A model generated the notes under the pieces. The model was given only the letters and a program-made list of their open reading frames with translations, had not been told where the DNA came from and made no database searches. From Salinicoccus kekensis (lineage in GTDB: Bacteria > Bacillota > Bacilli > Staphylococcales > Salinicoccaceae): a stretch of 64,000 bases of DNA. A program made the position numbers and the translations under genes. Positions 1-8,432 of this stretch are shown here, one piece after another. The stretch lies in contig NZ_OBQF01000001.1 of NCBI RefSeq assembly GCF_900220995.1, positions 496,001 through 560,000 of the forward strand, given 5' to 3'. Numbering within the stretch: the first letter of the stretch is position 1; each line of letters opens with the position of its first letter.

Positions 1-509
1 TTGCGATCAACTTCGTGACGCCTGTCCTTCAGTCCATCTGGCCTGAGATTTCATTATACAATGCCATCAGTGCGGGCCTTGTCGTAGGCATCATGATCAT
101 CCCGATGATCGCTAGCCTGAGTGAGGACGCCATGAGCTCAGTACCGAACTCAATGCGTGAAGGTTCTCTCGGCATGGGGGCGACACGCCTTGAAACGACG
201 TTCAAAATCGTTTTGCCTGCAGCTGTATCAGGCATCATCGCTTCCATCGTCCTTGCAGTTTCAAGGGCGATCGGTGAGACGATGATCGTCTCCATCGCAG
301 CGGGGAGCACACCGAATGCAAGTCTCGACATTACATCATCACTCCAGACGATGACCGGCTTCATAGTGCAGATCACTTCAGGTGATGCGGCATACGGATC
401 ATCTCTTTATTTCAGTTTATTTGCGGTGGGAATGACATTATTCGTAATGACATTCACAATGAACATCATTTCGCAGTGGATAACGAAGCGGTACAGGGAG
501 GAATATTAA
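1..509 (+). CDS. pstC: phosphate ABC transporter permease PstC (3' part)
   Basis: Inner-membrane permease half of the high-affinity phosphate importer PstSCAB. Only the C-terminal part is present; the open frame runs in from the window edge at base 3. The visible part carries the permease loop that docks on the ATPase (around SMREGSLGMGATRLETTFKI, then ISRAIGETM-type residues) and hydrophobic segments on either side. The stop codon (507-509) abuts the pstA start, and the pstA ribosome binding site (GGGAGG) lies inside its end, so the two are translationally linked. Homologous to the next gene, as expected for the PstC/PstA pair. Confidence 0.93.
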   Translation, partial: AINFVTPVLQSIWPEISLYNAISAGLVVGIMIIPMIASLSEDAMSSVPNSMREGSLGMGATRLETTFKIVLPAAVSGIIASIVLAVSRAIGETMIVSIAAGSTPNASLDITSSLQTMTGFIVQITSGDAAYGSSLYFSLFAVGMTLFVMTFTMNIISQWITKRYREEY

Positions 510-1388
510 ATGCAGCTCATCGATAAAAATTTGATCGCGAAAAAACGTTCCGGCCGACTGACGCTGAACAATGCAATGAAGTGGATATTCTTCCTCTGCA
601 CCATGGTCGGTCTGATTGTACTCGTGACACTCATCGTGGATACTCTGATGGATGCAGTCGGTTATCTTAACATGGACTTCCTGACGAATTTCAGTTCGTC
701 CAGGGTGGAGTCAGCCGGATTCTACGGGGCTATCATCGGTTCACTCTGGCTGATGTTAGTGACTGTGCCTGTTGCGATTTTCCTGTCTGTGGCGACTGCA
801 CTTTACCTTGAAGAATATGCACCGAAAAATAAAGTGACGGATTTCATTAAAATCAACATTTCAAACCTTGCGGGGGTGCCTTCAGTGGTGTTCGGCCTCC
901 TTGGTCTTGCGATTTTCGTCCGTGCAATGGCGATGGGCAACTCGGTGCTTGCTGCGGGGCTTACACTCGCCTTGATGATCCTCCCGGTCATCGTCGTCTC
1001 ATCACAGGAGGCAATCCGTTCAGTGCCATCAACCGTACGTGAAGCATCCATTGGCATGGGTGCGACAAAATGGCAGACGGTGTCAAGGATCATCCTGCCG
1101 GCTGCGATACCCGGCATCATCACGGGTATCATCCTGGCAATATCACGTGCAATCGGTGAAACGGCACCGCTTGTCGTCATCGGTGTACCGACGACTCTGC
1201 TCGTGACGCCCGACGGTCTGCTTGATTCTTTCCAGGCGATGCCGATGCAGATCTATGCATGGATCAAGATGCCGCAGGAAGAATTCCAGTATTTGGCGGC
1301 AGCGGGAATCATAGTGCTGCTTGCAATACTGATTTTGATGAACTCGGTCGCAATTTTCATACGCAATAAATTTTCAAGACGTTATTAA
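510..1388 (+). CDS. pstA: phosphate ABC transporter permease PstA
   Basis: Second membrane subunit of the PstSCAB phosphate importer, 292 residues, the normal family length. Six hydrophobic segments are visible, with the first at about residues 28-50. The conserved ATPase-coupling loop ([20 protein letters not shown], roughly 220-240 counted with its flanks) matches the one in pstC. The ATG directly follows the pstC stop with a GGGAGG site 8 bases upstream. Operon order pstC-pstA-pstB-phoU is standard. No Pho box can be judged because the operon promoter lies outside the window. Confidence 0.95.
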   Translation: MQLIDKNLIAKKRSGRLTLNNAMKWIFFLCTMVGLIVLVTLIVDTLMDAVGYLNMDFLTNFSSSRVESAGFYGAIIGSLWLMLVTVPVAIFLSVATALYLEEYAPKNKVTDFIKINISNLAGVPSVVFGLLGLAIFVRAMAMGNSVLAAGLTLALMILPVIVVSSQEAIRSVPSTVREASIGMGATKWQTVSRIILPAAIPGIITGIILAISRAIGETAPLVVIGVPTTLLVTPDGLLDSFQAMPMQIYAWIKMPQEEFQYLAAAGIIVLLAILILMNSVAIFIRNKFSRRY

Positions 1389-1404
1389 TTTGGAGGGAAC
1401 ATAC

Positions 1405-2256
1405 ATGGTAAATATAATGGAAGCAAACACTATCACAAAAAATCCAGGCACGGCTGTGCTGGAGGACAGGGCGCAAGCCGGAACTCAGGAGACTGCCGAA
1501 CGGATACCTGTTTTCAAGACGAATAACTTCAACTTATGGTACGGTGATAATCACGCCCTGCAGGACATCAACCTGAGATTCAACCAAAATGAAGTTTCTG
1601 CGATCATCGGCCCGTCAGGCTGCGGCAAGTCGACATTCGTCAAAGCGTTGAACCGCATGGTCGAACTTGTGCCGATCGTCAGGACCGAAGGAGAGATACT
1701 TTACCGTGACCAGGATATCTTCAACCGTAAGATGACCGTTGAAGAATTGAGGACGAAAGTCGGGATGGTCTTCCAGAAGCCGAATCCGTTCCCGAAATCC
1801 ATCTATGATAACGTGGCGTACGGCCCGCGTGTGCATGGCATCCGTAAAAAGAAGGTGCTTGATGAAGTCGTCGAGAAAAGCCTGCGTGACGCTGCGATCT
1901 GGGACGAAGTCAAAGACCGTCTCAATGAAAATGCATACGGCTTATCCGGCGGCCAGCAGCAGCGCATATGCATTGCAAGGGCACTTGCCACTGAGCCGGA
2001 TGTCATCCTGATGGATGAACCGACCAGTGCACTCGACCCGATTTCAACGACGAAAGTCGAAGACCTCATGCATGAGCTTAAGAAGAACTACAGCATCATC
2101 GTGGTCACGCACAATATGCAGCAGGCTGCGAGGGTCTCAGATACGACGGCTTTCTTCTATCAGGGCTACGTGGTTGAGCACGATGACACTAAAGTCATCT
2201 TTGGAAACCCGAGGGACCAGAGAACCGAAGACTACGTTTCCGGAAGATTCGGGTAA
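1405..2256 (+). CDS. pstB: phosphate ABC transporter ATP-binding protein PstB
   Basis: Cytoplasmic ATPase that powers phosphate import with PstC/PstA. Walker A (GPSGCGKST), signature (LSGGQQQR), Walker B ([13 protein letters not shown]) and the switch histidine (VVTHNM) are all present. I chose ATG 1405 because GGAGGG at 1392-1397 is placed 7 bases before it; an upstream in-frame TTG at 1390 overlaps that site and is unlikely. The first 35 residues before the ATPase fold are polar and variable, which is common in PstB of Staphylococcaceae. The stop is followed after one base by the phoU ATG. Confidence 0.95.
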   Translation: MVNIMEANTITKNPGTAVLEDRAQAGTQETAERIPVFKTNNFNLWYGDNHALQDINLRFNQNEVSAIIGPSGCGKSTFVKALNRMVELVPIVRTEGEILYRDQDIFNRKMTVEELRTKVGMVFQKPNPFPKSIYDNVAYGPRVHGIRKKKVLDEVVEKSLRDAAIWDEVKDRLNENAYGLSGGQQQRICIARALATEPDVILMDEPTSALDPISTTKVEDLMHELKKNYSIIVVTHNMQQAARVSDTTAFFYQGYVVEHDDTKVIFGNPRDQRTEDYVSGRFG

Positions 2257-2257
2257 T

Positions 2258-2902
2258 ATGTCCTACAGGGAAAAATATACAAATGACCTCCAGTCCCTGG
2301 TCAATGAAGTCATAGACCTCGGCCATATATGTTATGAACGTCTGCAGGGGGCGACAGGTCTGCTCAGCAGGGAGGATATCACCCCTGCGAGGGAACTGGT
2401 GGCAGGTGATAAGGAAGTCAACAGGCTGGAGTATAACATCAACTCACATGCCGTCACACTGATCACGACACAGGCACCTGTCGCAACGGATACGCGCATC
2501 ATCATCTCAAGCATCAAGATCGCCTACGACCTCGAGCGCATCAGTGATAACATCAGCAACCTCGGCGAAGTGAGGAAACGGGTGAAAATAACGAATGAAA
2601 AACTGCTGCTCCGCCTGAGCACGATGGAGCAGCTCGCCACTTTGATGCTGAAGGATGTCTATACGGCTTACCAGGAACAGGATGCTTCGCTGTGTGAGGA
2701 AGTTTATGAGCGGGATAAAGATATCGACAGCCTGTTCGTCCACGTCACCACTTCCGACATATTCGAGGAGACGGACTTGTTCGTCACCGGACAGAGCCAG
2801 CTCTGTGCCAAATATCTGGAAAGAATCGGCGATCATGTGAAGAATATCGCCGAACATGTGTATTTCGTAATGACCGGTGAAAAAATTGAAAAACTGGATT
2901 GA
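2258..2902 (+). CDS. phoU: phosphate signalling protein PhoU
   Basis: PhoU-family regulator, 214 residues, made of two three-helix PhoU repeats. It damps phosphate uptake and signals PstSCAB status to the PhoR kinase. The helical repeats show the family's acidic metal-binding pattern (for example DLERISDNISNLGE and YLERIGDHVKNIAEHV). The start was set at ATG 2258, one base after the pstB stop, because upstream in-frame sequence is only the antisense-like read-through of pstB. It ends the operon and is followed by a strong terminator. Confidence 0.93.
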   Translation: MSYREKYTNDLQSLVNEVIDLGHICYERLQGATGLLSREDITPARELVAGDKEVNRLEYNINSHAVTLITTQAPVATDTRIIISSIKIAYDLERISDNISNLGEVRKRVKITNEKLLLRLSTMEQLATLMLKDVYTAYQEQDASLCEEVYERDKDIDSLFVHVTTSDIFEETDLFVTGQSQLCAKYLERIGDHVKNIAEHVYFVMTGEKIEKLD

Positions 2903-2910
2903 TCATCTGT

Positions 2911-2946
2911 AAAAGTATCCTCAAGGATACTTTTATTTTGTTTTTA
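2911..2946 (+). terminator. intrinsic terminator of the pst operon
   Basis: A 10-bp stem AAAAGTATCC / GGATACTTTT with a TCAA loop is followed by a long T-rich tract. It lies 8 bases after the phoU stop. Confidence 0.9.
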
Positions 2947-2996
2947 GGTTATATATATTTATAATTGAGTCATATAAAAGAAAGTGGGGATTATGA

Positions 2997-3554
2997 ATGT
3001 CTAAAAAAGAATCAAGGAAACAGATGATCGAGCGATTGTCCAACCTCGATGAGGAATATAAACAGCAGCAGGAAAATGTACTGAAGTCCGAGCTGCTCGA
3101 CTATATCAAAGGAAATGACTTCAAATCAGTGGGGATAGTACTATCAATGCCGCATGAGATGGATACGGACAAAATCATCCTGAGCCTGCTTGATGATGGC
3201 ATAGAGGTTTATAACCCGGTATGTGACTACGAAGAAAAAGTCATGCATTTCTATCCTTTCACCACCATGGATGAAGTCAAAAAAGATGAAAAAGGAATCA
3301 GGATACCGCCGGTGACCACCCCGTACAATGACTTCGACCTGGTGGTCGTGCCGGGACTCGTATTTGATGAAGAAGGCTACCGCATCGGTTACGGCGGCGG
3401 CTATTATGATAAATTCCTGAAAGATTTCCAAGGGCATAAAGTTTCCGTCATCTTCGAAGAACAGTTCGGTGAAGTCGAGAAGGAGTCCCACGATATCCCG
3501 GTGGACTTCATCATCACACCCGAAAGAAAACTGAATGCCAAAGCGGGTCGTTGA
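2997..3554 (+). CDS. fau: 5-formyltetrahydrofolate cyclo-ligase
   Basis: ATP-dependent enzyme that converts 5-formyl-THF to 5,10-methenyl-THF, returning folate to the one-carbon pool (B. subtilis YqgN). It has 185 residues, the usual size. The family signature is clear near the C-terminus (VVPGLVFDEEG then YRIGYGGGYYDKFL), and the N-terminus has the basic KESRKQM segment that contributes to ATP binding. The start ATG is preceded by GTGGGGA. It is followed 3 bases later by the rhomboid gene, the same pairing as yqgN-yqgP in Bacillus. Confidence 0.93.
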   Translation: MSKKESRKQMIERLSNLDEEYKQQQENVLKSELLDYIKGNDFKSVGIVLSMPHEMDTDKIILSLLDDGIEVYNPVCDYEEKVMHFYPFTTMDEVKKDEKGIRIPPVTTPYNDFDLVVVPGLVFDEEGYRIGYGGGYYDKFLKDFQGHKVSVIFEEQFGEVEKESHDIPVDFIITPERKLNAKAGR

Positions 3555-3557
3555 TGA

Positions 3558-4979
3558 ATGGCTGAAATATGGAAGACCGCCTATGAAGTCATACGTTTCA
3601 CCAATTACTCATTCTTCAATCATGATGATTACAACAATATCATCTGGCTGAAGGACGAAAGCTCCCGGACCATGATGCTCATCAATGACGGGACGCTTTC
3701 GGCGGAAAGGCGGCAATTGCTGACAGAAAATATAGTGAACCGGCATATGGAGTTTTCAAGGCTTGCCGGATACAATATAAAAAGTTTCAAGGTGTATTAT
3801 GAAGGGGCAGAACCCTTCAAAGAAAAGCTCAAAGATGAAGGGATCAAGATCACCCATAGAGGCATGACCAGCTACAGCGGTCTGGTCAATCATCCTTTCT
3901 TCAGGCTCGAGATGCAGCAGAAGACCAAGAAGACGGAAAATCACTATGCCAGGAAAGTGATGTCCGCCCATCCTTTGGAATCGCATCTGAACAAGTATAC
4001 GCCGATGACTTATCTGCTGATTGCCATCAATGCAGTACTCTTCCTGATCAATGCCTTTTACATCAACATACTGGGCTCGTTGGAGATGGTGGAGCGGCTC
4101 GCTGTGAGCCGACCTTCCGTCCTGGCTGGTGATTACTACCGCCTGCTGACCAGCACATTCATGCACAGCGGCGTAGAGCATTTCCTTTTCAATATCACTG
4201 CATTATTCATACTGGGCAAGTTTGTCGAGTCATTATACGGTAAGTGGCGTCTGCTGCTTACATACGTATTGACAGGTACGCTTGCCAGCCTGTTTTCCCT
4301 GATGTTCCTCACTGATGCCGTCTCACTTGGTGCCAGCGGAGCAGTATACGGGCTCCTCGGGGTGATAGTGGTGCATCTCCTGCTCAATAAAAGCCTCAGC
4401 TATAAATTACTGGCCCAAGTTGCAATGGCATTGGTCGCAATCGCGGTGCTCTCTTCATTATTCAGCAACGTCAACCATTATGCGCATATCGGGGGTCTCA
4501 TCTCCGGGCTGCTGCTCGGGGTGCTCTATAATCCGTACAGGCTCCAGATGAAATGGTATCTCGGGGCGGCCGCAGCGTTCATCGTGATGATCGTGATCCC
4601 GCTTCTCTTCATCGTCAACAGCGGGGACGGACAACAGCCGATGGACACAGCAGCGCTCGAAGCGATTGGAGAGGGCGAGTATGAAGAAGCGCTCGGCATC
4701 GTGAACCAGACTTTCGCTGATGGCGCCGAGACCGGAGTCACTCATTTCGCCCTTGCTTCGCTGTACGAACGTGCAGGGGAAGAGGAGAAGGCCCGGGAAT
4801 ACTATGATTTGAGCTACGAAATTGCACCGGAGAATGAAGTGGTCGCTAAACACCGTTTGATGGAACTGCGTAAACACCGCCGGTTTGAGGAGATGCAGGC
4901 CGCAGCAAGCCAGCTGGATGACGTAAGCGACCCGGAACTGCAGCTGATCATTGAGGAGTTAAATGGAATTGAAGAATGA
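3558..4979 (+). CDS. rhomboid intramembrane serine protease with TPR-like tail (YqgP/GluP type)
   Basis: Membrane protease of 473 residues. A cytosolic N-terminal domain (1-145) precedes a six-helix rhomboid core (about 148-345). The catalytic dyad is visible as Ser260 in the GASGAVYG motif and His310 in HYAHIGG. One further hydrophobic segment at about 335-355 leads to a C-terminal helical repeat region (about 365-470) with TPR spacing (ALASLYERAGEEEKAREYYD). This layout equals B. subtilis YqgP/GluP, which cleaves membrane proteins and takes part in membrane-protein quality control with FtsH. It overlaps yqgQ by 17 bases. Confidence 0.92.
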   Translation: MAEIWKTAYEVIRFTNYSFFNHDDYNNIIWLKDESSRTMMLINDGTLSAERRQLLTENIVNRHMEFSRLAGYNIKSFKVYYEGAEPFKEKLKDEGIKITHRGMTSYSGLVNHPFFRLEMQQKTKKTENHYARKVMSAHPLESHLNKYTPMTYLLIAINAVLFLINAFYINILGSLEMVERLAVSRPSVLAGDYYRLLTSTFMHSGVEHFLFNITALFILGKFVESLYGKWRLLLTYVLTGTLASLFSLMFLTDAVSLGASGAVYGLLGVIVVHLLLNKSLSYKLLAQVAMALVAIAVLSSLFSNVNHYAHIGGLISGLLLGVLYNPYRLQMKWYLGAAAAFIVMIVIPLLFIVNSGDGQQPMDTAALEAIGEGEYEEALGIVNQTFADGAETGVTHFALASLYERAGEEEKAREYYDLSYEIAPENEVVAKHRLMELRKHRRFEEMQAAASQLDDVSDPELQLIIEELNGIEE

Positions 4980-5163
4980 TCTGACATATATAAATGATAT
5001 ACTGTTGCGTTTTGGGATCTATGTTTACGACCGGGACATGGTCAACAGGCTGATGCTGATGAAGATGGAGATCCAGGAGCTTCACAGGAACGGGCTGATA
5101 ACGAAGGAAGAATATTTGAATTCCATTTTGATAATCAATGGAAGGATGGCTGAGGAACAATGA
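4963..5163 (+). CDS. yqgQ: YqgQ family small cytosolic protein (DUF910)
   Basis: A 66-residue, mostly helical protein of unknown function belonging to the conserved Firmicutes YqgQ family. The sequence contains the family core around LLRFGIYVYDRD and MKMEIQELHRNGLI. It starts inside the end of the rhomboid gene and its TGA overlaps the glcK ATG (ATGA), so it sits in a tightly coupled yqgP-yqgQ-glcK operon as in Bacillus. Nothing in the sequence points to a catalytic role. Confidence 0.88.
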   Translation: MELKNDLTYINDILLRFGIYVYDRDMVNRLMLMKMEIQELHRNGLITKEEYLNSILIINGRMAEEQ

Positions 5164-6119
5164 TTTTAGCAGCAGATATAGGCGGGACGACATGCAAACT
5201 CGGCATATTCGATGCCTCCCTGAAACAGGTGGAAAGATGGCAGATCCCGACGGATACGAGCCGGGAGGGGAGCGGCATACTCGAAGCGGTCCATATGTCC
5301 TTCAAACAAAAGCTTGAGGAATCGGGCCTGGGTTACGGTGACTGCCGGGGCATCGGAATCGGTGTGCCCGGCCCCGTCGACTTCAGTACGGGTACGGTGA
5401 ATGGTGCAATCAATCTGAACTGGCGGGCGCCTAAAAAGATCAAGCATGAGTTTGAACGCTTAAGCGGCATCACTGCCGTGGTGGATAATGATGCGAACCT
5501 TGCAGCCCTCGGTGAACAGGCTTTCGGAGCAGGAAAAGGCCGTGGGGACATCGTCATGCTGACACTCGGCACCGGGGTGGGGGGCGGCATCATCGCCGGC
5601 CATCACCTGGTGCATGGAACGCATGGGAGTGCAGGAGAAATCGGCCATATGAAAGTCGCAGTGGGGGAGAACTTCAAATGCAACTGCGGCGGTACCGGCT
5701 GCCTCGAGTCCGTGGCTTCAACTATCGGGCTCAAAAACCTTGCGTTGAAGTATTCCGGTGATTTCGAATCATCAGTGCTCAAGCCGCACATCGAGGACGG
5801 CAGCCTGAAAGCCATCACGGTTTTTAAAAATGCGGAGGACGGCGATCCGCTCAGCCTGTTCCTCGTGGATAAAATGTCATTCTATCTCGGACTCGGCACC
5901 AGCAGCCTTGCAGCGCTGACGAACCCTTCTCAGATCATCATAGGCGGGGGCCTGAGCCGGGCAGGGGATTTTCTGCTCGGCAGGGTGCGGGCTTATTTTG
6001 AAGAGTACGCTTTTCCCCCTGCAGCAGAAGGCACTGAAATCGTCCCTGCAGAACTCGGTAATGAAGCGGGGATATACGGTGCTGCAAAAATAGTGTCGCA
6101 ATATATCGATCATGAATGA
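5160..6119 (+). CDS. glcK: glucokinase, ROK family
   Basis: Phosphorylates free glucose to glucose-6-phosphate with ATP. It has 319 residues. The ATP-binding DIGGTTCKLGIFD motif is at the N-terminus, the catalytic Asp lies in the VDNDANLAALGE segment, and the ROK zinc-binding Cys cluster (CNCGGTGCLES) is complete. The ATG overlaps the yqgQ stop and has a GAGGA site close upstream. It is the last gene of its operon and ends at a bidirectional terminator. Confidence 0.94.
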   Translation: MILAADIGGTTCKLGIFDASLKQVERWQIPTDTSREGSGILEAVHMSFKQKLEESGLGYGDCRGIGIGVPGPVDFSTGTVNGAINLNWRAPKKIKHEFERLSGITAVVDNDANLAALGEQAFGAGKGRGDIVMLTLGTGVGGGIIAGHHLVHGTHGSAGEIGHMKVAVGENFKCNCGGTGCLESVASTIGLKNLALKYSGDFESSVLKPHIEDGSLKAITVFKNAEDGDPLSLFLVDKMSFYLGLGTSSLAALTNPSQIIIGGGLSRAGDFLLGRVRAYFEEYAFPPAAEGTEIVPAELGNEAGIYGAAKIVSQYIDHE

Positions 6120-6123
6120 ATAA

Positions 6124-6161
6124 AAACTGCCCTCCGGTGATGGATCGCCGGAGGACAGTTT
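6124..6161. terminator. bidirectional terminator between glcK and the SDR gene
   Basis: Stem CCTCCGGTGAT / ATCGCCGGAGG (one G-U pair), extended by AACTG/CAGTT, with A-run and T-run flanks on both sides; it serves both convergent genes. Confidence 0.88.
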
Positions 6162-6166
6162 CATCT

Positions 6167-6895
6167 TTATAAGAAATCGCTGATGCTGAAGCTCTCGCTG
6201 AAGGCGAAATTATCTGATGTGATCACACGTTTCAGCACATAGGCGACGGTCTTTTTATTGTATAGTTTGTTGGTTTCCTTATACTTCTGAAAACGGGCGA
6301 CATCAGGAAAATCTTCCTCTTCCGAAGTCCTGATTTCCTGCTGCATATCCGTGTCGATGATCCCCGGCCTGAAAGTGGCACTGAAAATCGGGTATTTCAA
6401 CCTGTCCATCTCGAGCCTCAAAACGTCACTGACCATGTTCACGGCTGCTTTCGAACTGCAGTACGCCGCCCATCCTTCAGTCGGATTCAGTGCAGCACCA
6501 CTTGAGACCGTGAGGATCCTCTTTGCACCTTGATGATCTTTGAAGTGGTTGACGAACCCTTTCATGAAGAGTGCAGGTGCAAGGACATTGACCTTATAAT
6601 TATTCAGGAAGCTTTCAGCATCGATGTTTGCGACCGACTTCACCGGATCGACGATTCCGGCATTATTGATCAAAAATACTTCGTCGCCGGGTTCAGGGAC
6701 AATGGAAGCGAAAATTTCATCCACGGACTGCTCCAGCCTGCTCTCATCAAGGAAATCGATATGGAAAGCCTTATGTAAGGGGTACTCCGTCTCCACTTCG
6801 CTGCGTGAAATGCTGATGATTTTGTCTTCCTGGAACATCTCGAGCAGTGCATTGCCAAGACCCCTGGATGTCCCTGTAATGAATACATATCTCAT
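6167..6895 (-). CDS. short-chain dehydrogenase/reductase (YueD/benzil reductase-like)
   Basis: NAD(P)-dependent classical SDR oxidoreductase of 242 residues. The cofactor motif TGTSRGLG is at residues 7-14, NNAGI is present at about 80, and the catalytic Ser plus YCSSK (Y-x-x-x-K) follow at about 135-155. Length and fold resemble B. subtilis YueD, a benzil reductase, and sepiapterin-reductase-like enzymes, but the substrate cannot be read from sequence. A good AAGGAGAG site precedes the ATG. It is convergent with glcK and probably transcribed alone. Confidence 0.85.
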   Translation of the reverse strand: MRYVFITGTSRGLGNALLEMFQEDKIISISRSEVETEYPLHKAFHIDFLDESRLEQSVDEIFASIVPEPGDEVFLINNAGIVDPVKSVANIDAESFLNNYKVNVLAPALFMKGFVNHFKDHQGAKRILTVSSGAALNPTEGWAAYCSSKAAVNMVSDVLRLEMDRLKYPIFSATFRPGIIDTDMQQEIRTSEEEDFPDVARFQKYKETNKLYNKKTVAYVLKRVITSDNFAFSESFSISDFL

Positions 6896-6919
6896 TCAAA
6901 TCTCTCCTTACTATAGTAT

Positions 6920-6948
6920 AAAAAAAGAGATTAGGATGTCCTAATCTC
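6920..6948 (-). terminator. terminator of the DUF2759 gene
   Basis: Perfect 10-bp stem GAGATTAGGA / TCCTAATCTC with a 2-base loop. On the minus strand it is followed by seven T residues, just downstream of the DUF2759 stop. Confidence 0.85.
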
Positions 6949-6960
6949 AATGTTTACAAT

Positions 6961-7200
6961 TTAAGCTCCGAGTTCCGGATAGCCGTATGTAAGTATAGTA
7001 GCCACCGTAAAGAAACCGAATGTCAAAGTTGCGGCTATACTGAATACAACAGCCAGTATATTCCTTGCTCTAAGTGCACCGACGATGCCCCAGATTGAAA
7101 AGGCAGTGACGATGATCATCAGCAATGCGAACGCATTCAGGCCGATACGGATCGTTACGCCGCCTATTTCAAATAATTCTCCTGTGTCTAAGAAAGGCAT
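6961..7200 (-). CDS. DUF2759 family membrane protein (YqgW-like)
   Basis: A 79-residue protein with two transmembrane segments (about residues 20-42 and 49-72). Its position next to the yqgX-type hydrolase and its composition match the DUF2759/YqgW family of Bacillales, whose function is unknown. A GGGGGG Shine-Dalgarno stretch lies before the ATG. It is divergent from yqgX and has its own terminator, so it is probably a single-gene unit. Confidence 0.8.
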   Translation of the reverse strand: MPFLDTGELFEIGGVTIRIGLNAFALLMIIVTAFSIWGIVGALRARNILAVVFSIAATLTFGFFTVATILTYGYPELGA

Positions 7201-7294
7201 AGTATTTTAACCCCCCATATTTCTCTTTAAGCTCATTGTTATTGTATAATTAATATTGTACCATGTCTAGAAGAATTTTAGGGAGTGGTTATAT

Positions 7295-7924
7295 ATGAAT
7301 GTGAAAACTTTATCGCTGGGCATGCTCGGCACGAACTGCTATGTGTTGTCGAATGGAGAGGAAGTATTGATCATCGACCCTGCAGCTGAGGCTGAGGTGA
7401 TTTTTCATGCCGTGGAGGAGATTGGACTGCCGGTATCGGGCATCCTGCTGACCCATGCACACTACGATCATATCGGTGCATTGGATGCTGTCCATGAGAA
7501 GTACGGTGTGGACGTCCATATGGACAGGGACGAAAGGGAATGGATCAGGGACCCTGAACTCAATATGTCCGCAAAACGCGCCTCCATGGGCATCGAGCCA
7601 ATTAAGAGTGATATCAGCCCCGTCATTTTGAGTGAAGGTCCGTATTCCATCGGCAGCTTCAACTTTGAAATACTACATACGCCCGGACATTCCCCCGGAA
7701 GCCTGAGCTTTTATCTCAGGGATGACCAGAAGGTGTTTTCAGGCGATGTACTGTTCAACGGCGGTGTCGGAAGGACTGACCTGCTGGAAGGCAGCTTTGC
7801 TGTGCTGAGGCGCTCGATCAAGGATAAGCTCTTCCGGCTGGAGGACGATACGGTGGTGTATCCGGGCCACGGCATGGAGACATCGGTGAAAAATGAAAAA
7901 GCGACAAATCCGTATATATATTAA
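7295..7924 (+). CDS. yqgX: MBL-fold metallo-hydrolase, glyoxalase II-like (YqgX)
   Basis: Metallo-beta-lactamase-fold hydrolase of 209 residues, the short single-domain glyoxalase-II-like type. The dinuclear metal-binding motif HAHYDH is at about residue 55, a second His is in HTPGHSPGS, the bridging Asp is in FSGDVLFNGGVGRTD, and the last His is in VYPGHG. Family members hydrolyse thioesters; the substrate here is unknown. An AGGGAGTGG site lies upstream and a consensus TATAAT at 7245-7250 is the likely -10. Confidence 0.9.
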   Translation: MNVKTLSLGMLGTNCYVLSNGEEVLIIDPAAEAEVIFHAVEEIGLPVSGILLTHAHYDHIGALDAVHEKYGVDVHMDRDEREWIRDPELNMSAKRASMGIEPIKSDISPVILSEGPYSIGSFNFEILHTPGHSPGSLSFYLRDDQKVFSGDVLFNGGVGRTDLLEGSFAVLRRSIKDKLFRLEDDTVVYPGHGMETSVKNEKATNPYIY

Positions 7925-7925
7925 T

Positions 7926-7964
7926 AAAAAAGGTTCAAACCCTCGGGTTTGAACCTTTTTTGTT
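7926..7964. terminator. bidirectional terminator between yqgX and the DUF2626 gene
   Basis: Perfect stem GGTTCAAACCC / GGGTTTGAACC with a 2-base loop, flanked by six A and six T residues. Confidence 0.93.
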
Positions 7965-8204
7965 TTAGCCGAATGTCGGCTCCATAATAAATGTCGTGTA
8001 GTATGTAAATCCAACGAAGAAGAACACCAGATATGCTGCAAATACATACATATACATTCTCTCTGTCAATTTCATATATCCAAGTAGAATGAAGAATCCT
8101 GTCTGTGCAAGGAAGAATAAAGTCATCATCATCATATCTCCCACATAGAACAGAATGGTAAACATCGCTGTCCAGAAACCTAAAGTTTTAAATACCTTAT
8201 CCAT
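7965..8204 (-). CDS. DUF2626 family membrane protein (YqgY-like)
   Basis: A 79-residue membrane protein with two long hydrophobic segments (about 8-40 and 48-70), rich in Met, Phe and Tyr. Size and position next to yqgX fit the YqgY/DUF2626 family of Bacillales, whose function is unknown. AAAGGA is placed 8 bases before the ATG. It is convergent with yqgX and divergent from the comG operon. Confidence 0.82.
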   Translation of the reverse strand: MDKVFKTLGFWTAMFTILFYVGDMMMMTLFFLAQTGFFILLGYMKLTERMYMYVFAAYLVFFFVGFTYYTTFIMEPTFG

Positions 8205-8389
8205 AGGAACAGTCCTTTCATCGAGGTGATAGTTATAAACATTTCATCACTATCAATTATAAGTAAAGAATTTAGTAAAGTAAATAGGCTTTATATTAAA
8301 TGTGCTGTCAGTTAATTACATAATACTATAATAACCCTCATTTATATATACAGAATTGAAAAAACTGCGGAATTAACTCAGAAAAGATC

Positions 8390-8402
8390 AAAATCGCATT
8401 TT
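8390..8402 (+). promoter_or_regulatory. possible ComK box upstream of comGA
   Basis: AAAA-N5-TTTT at 8390-8402 matches one ComK AT-box, 30 bases before the comGA start. A partial second box (AAAA-N5-GAAT) starts at 8361. The match is short, in AT-rich DNA, and the good box lies so close to the start codon that an activator position is doubtful. The 228-base gap (8205-8432) shows nothing else clear. Confidence 0.3.
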
Positions 8403-8432
8403 TAAGGCATATATATAGTAGGAGGGTCATTT

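Noticed and set aside
1390-1404. TTG 1390 as the pstB start
   Set aside because: It overlaps the GGAGGG ribosome binding site that serves ATG 1405.
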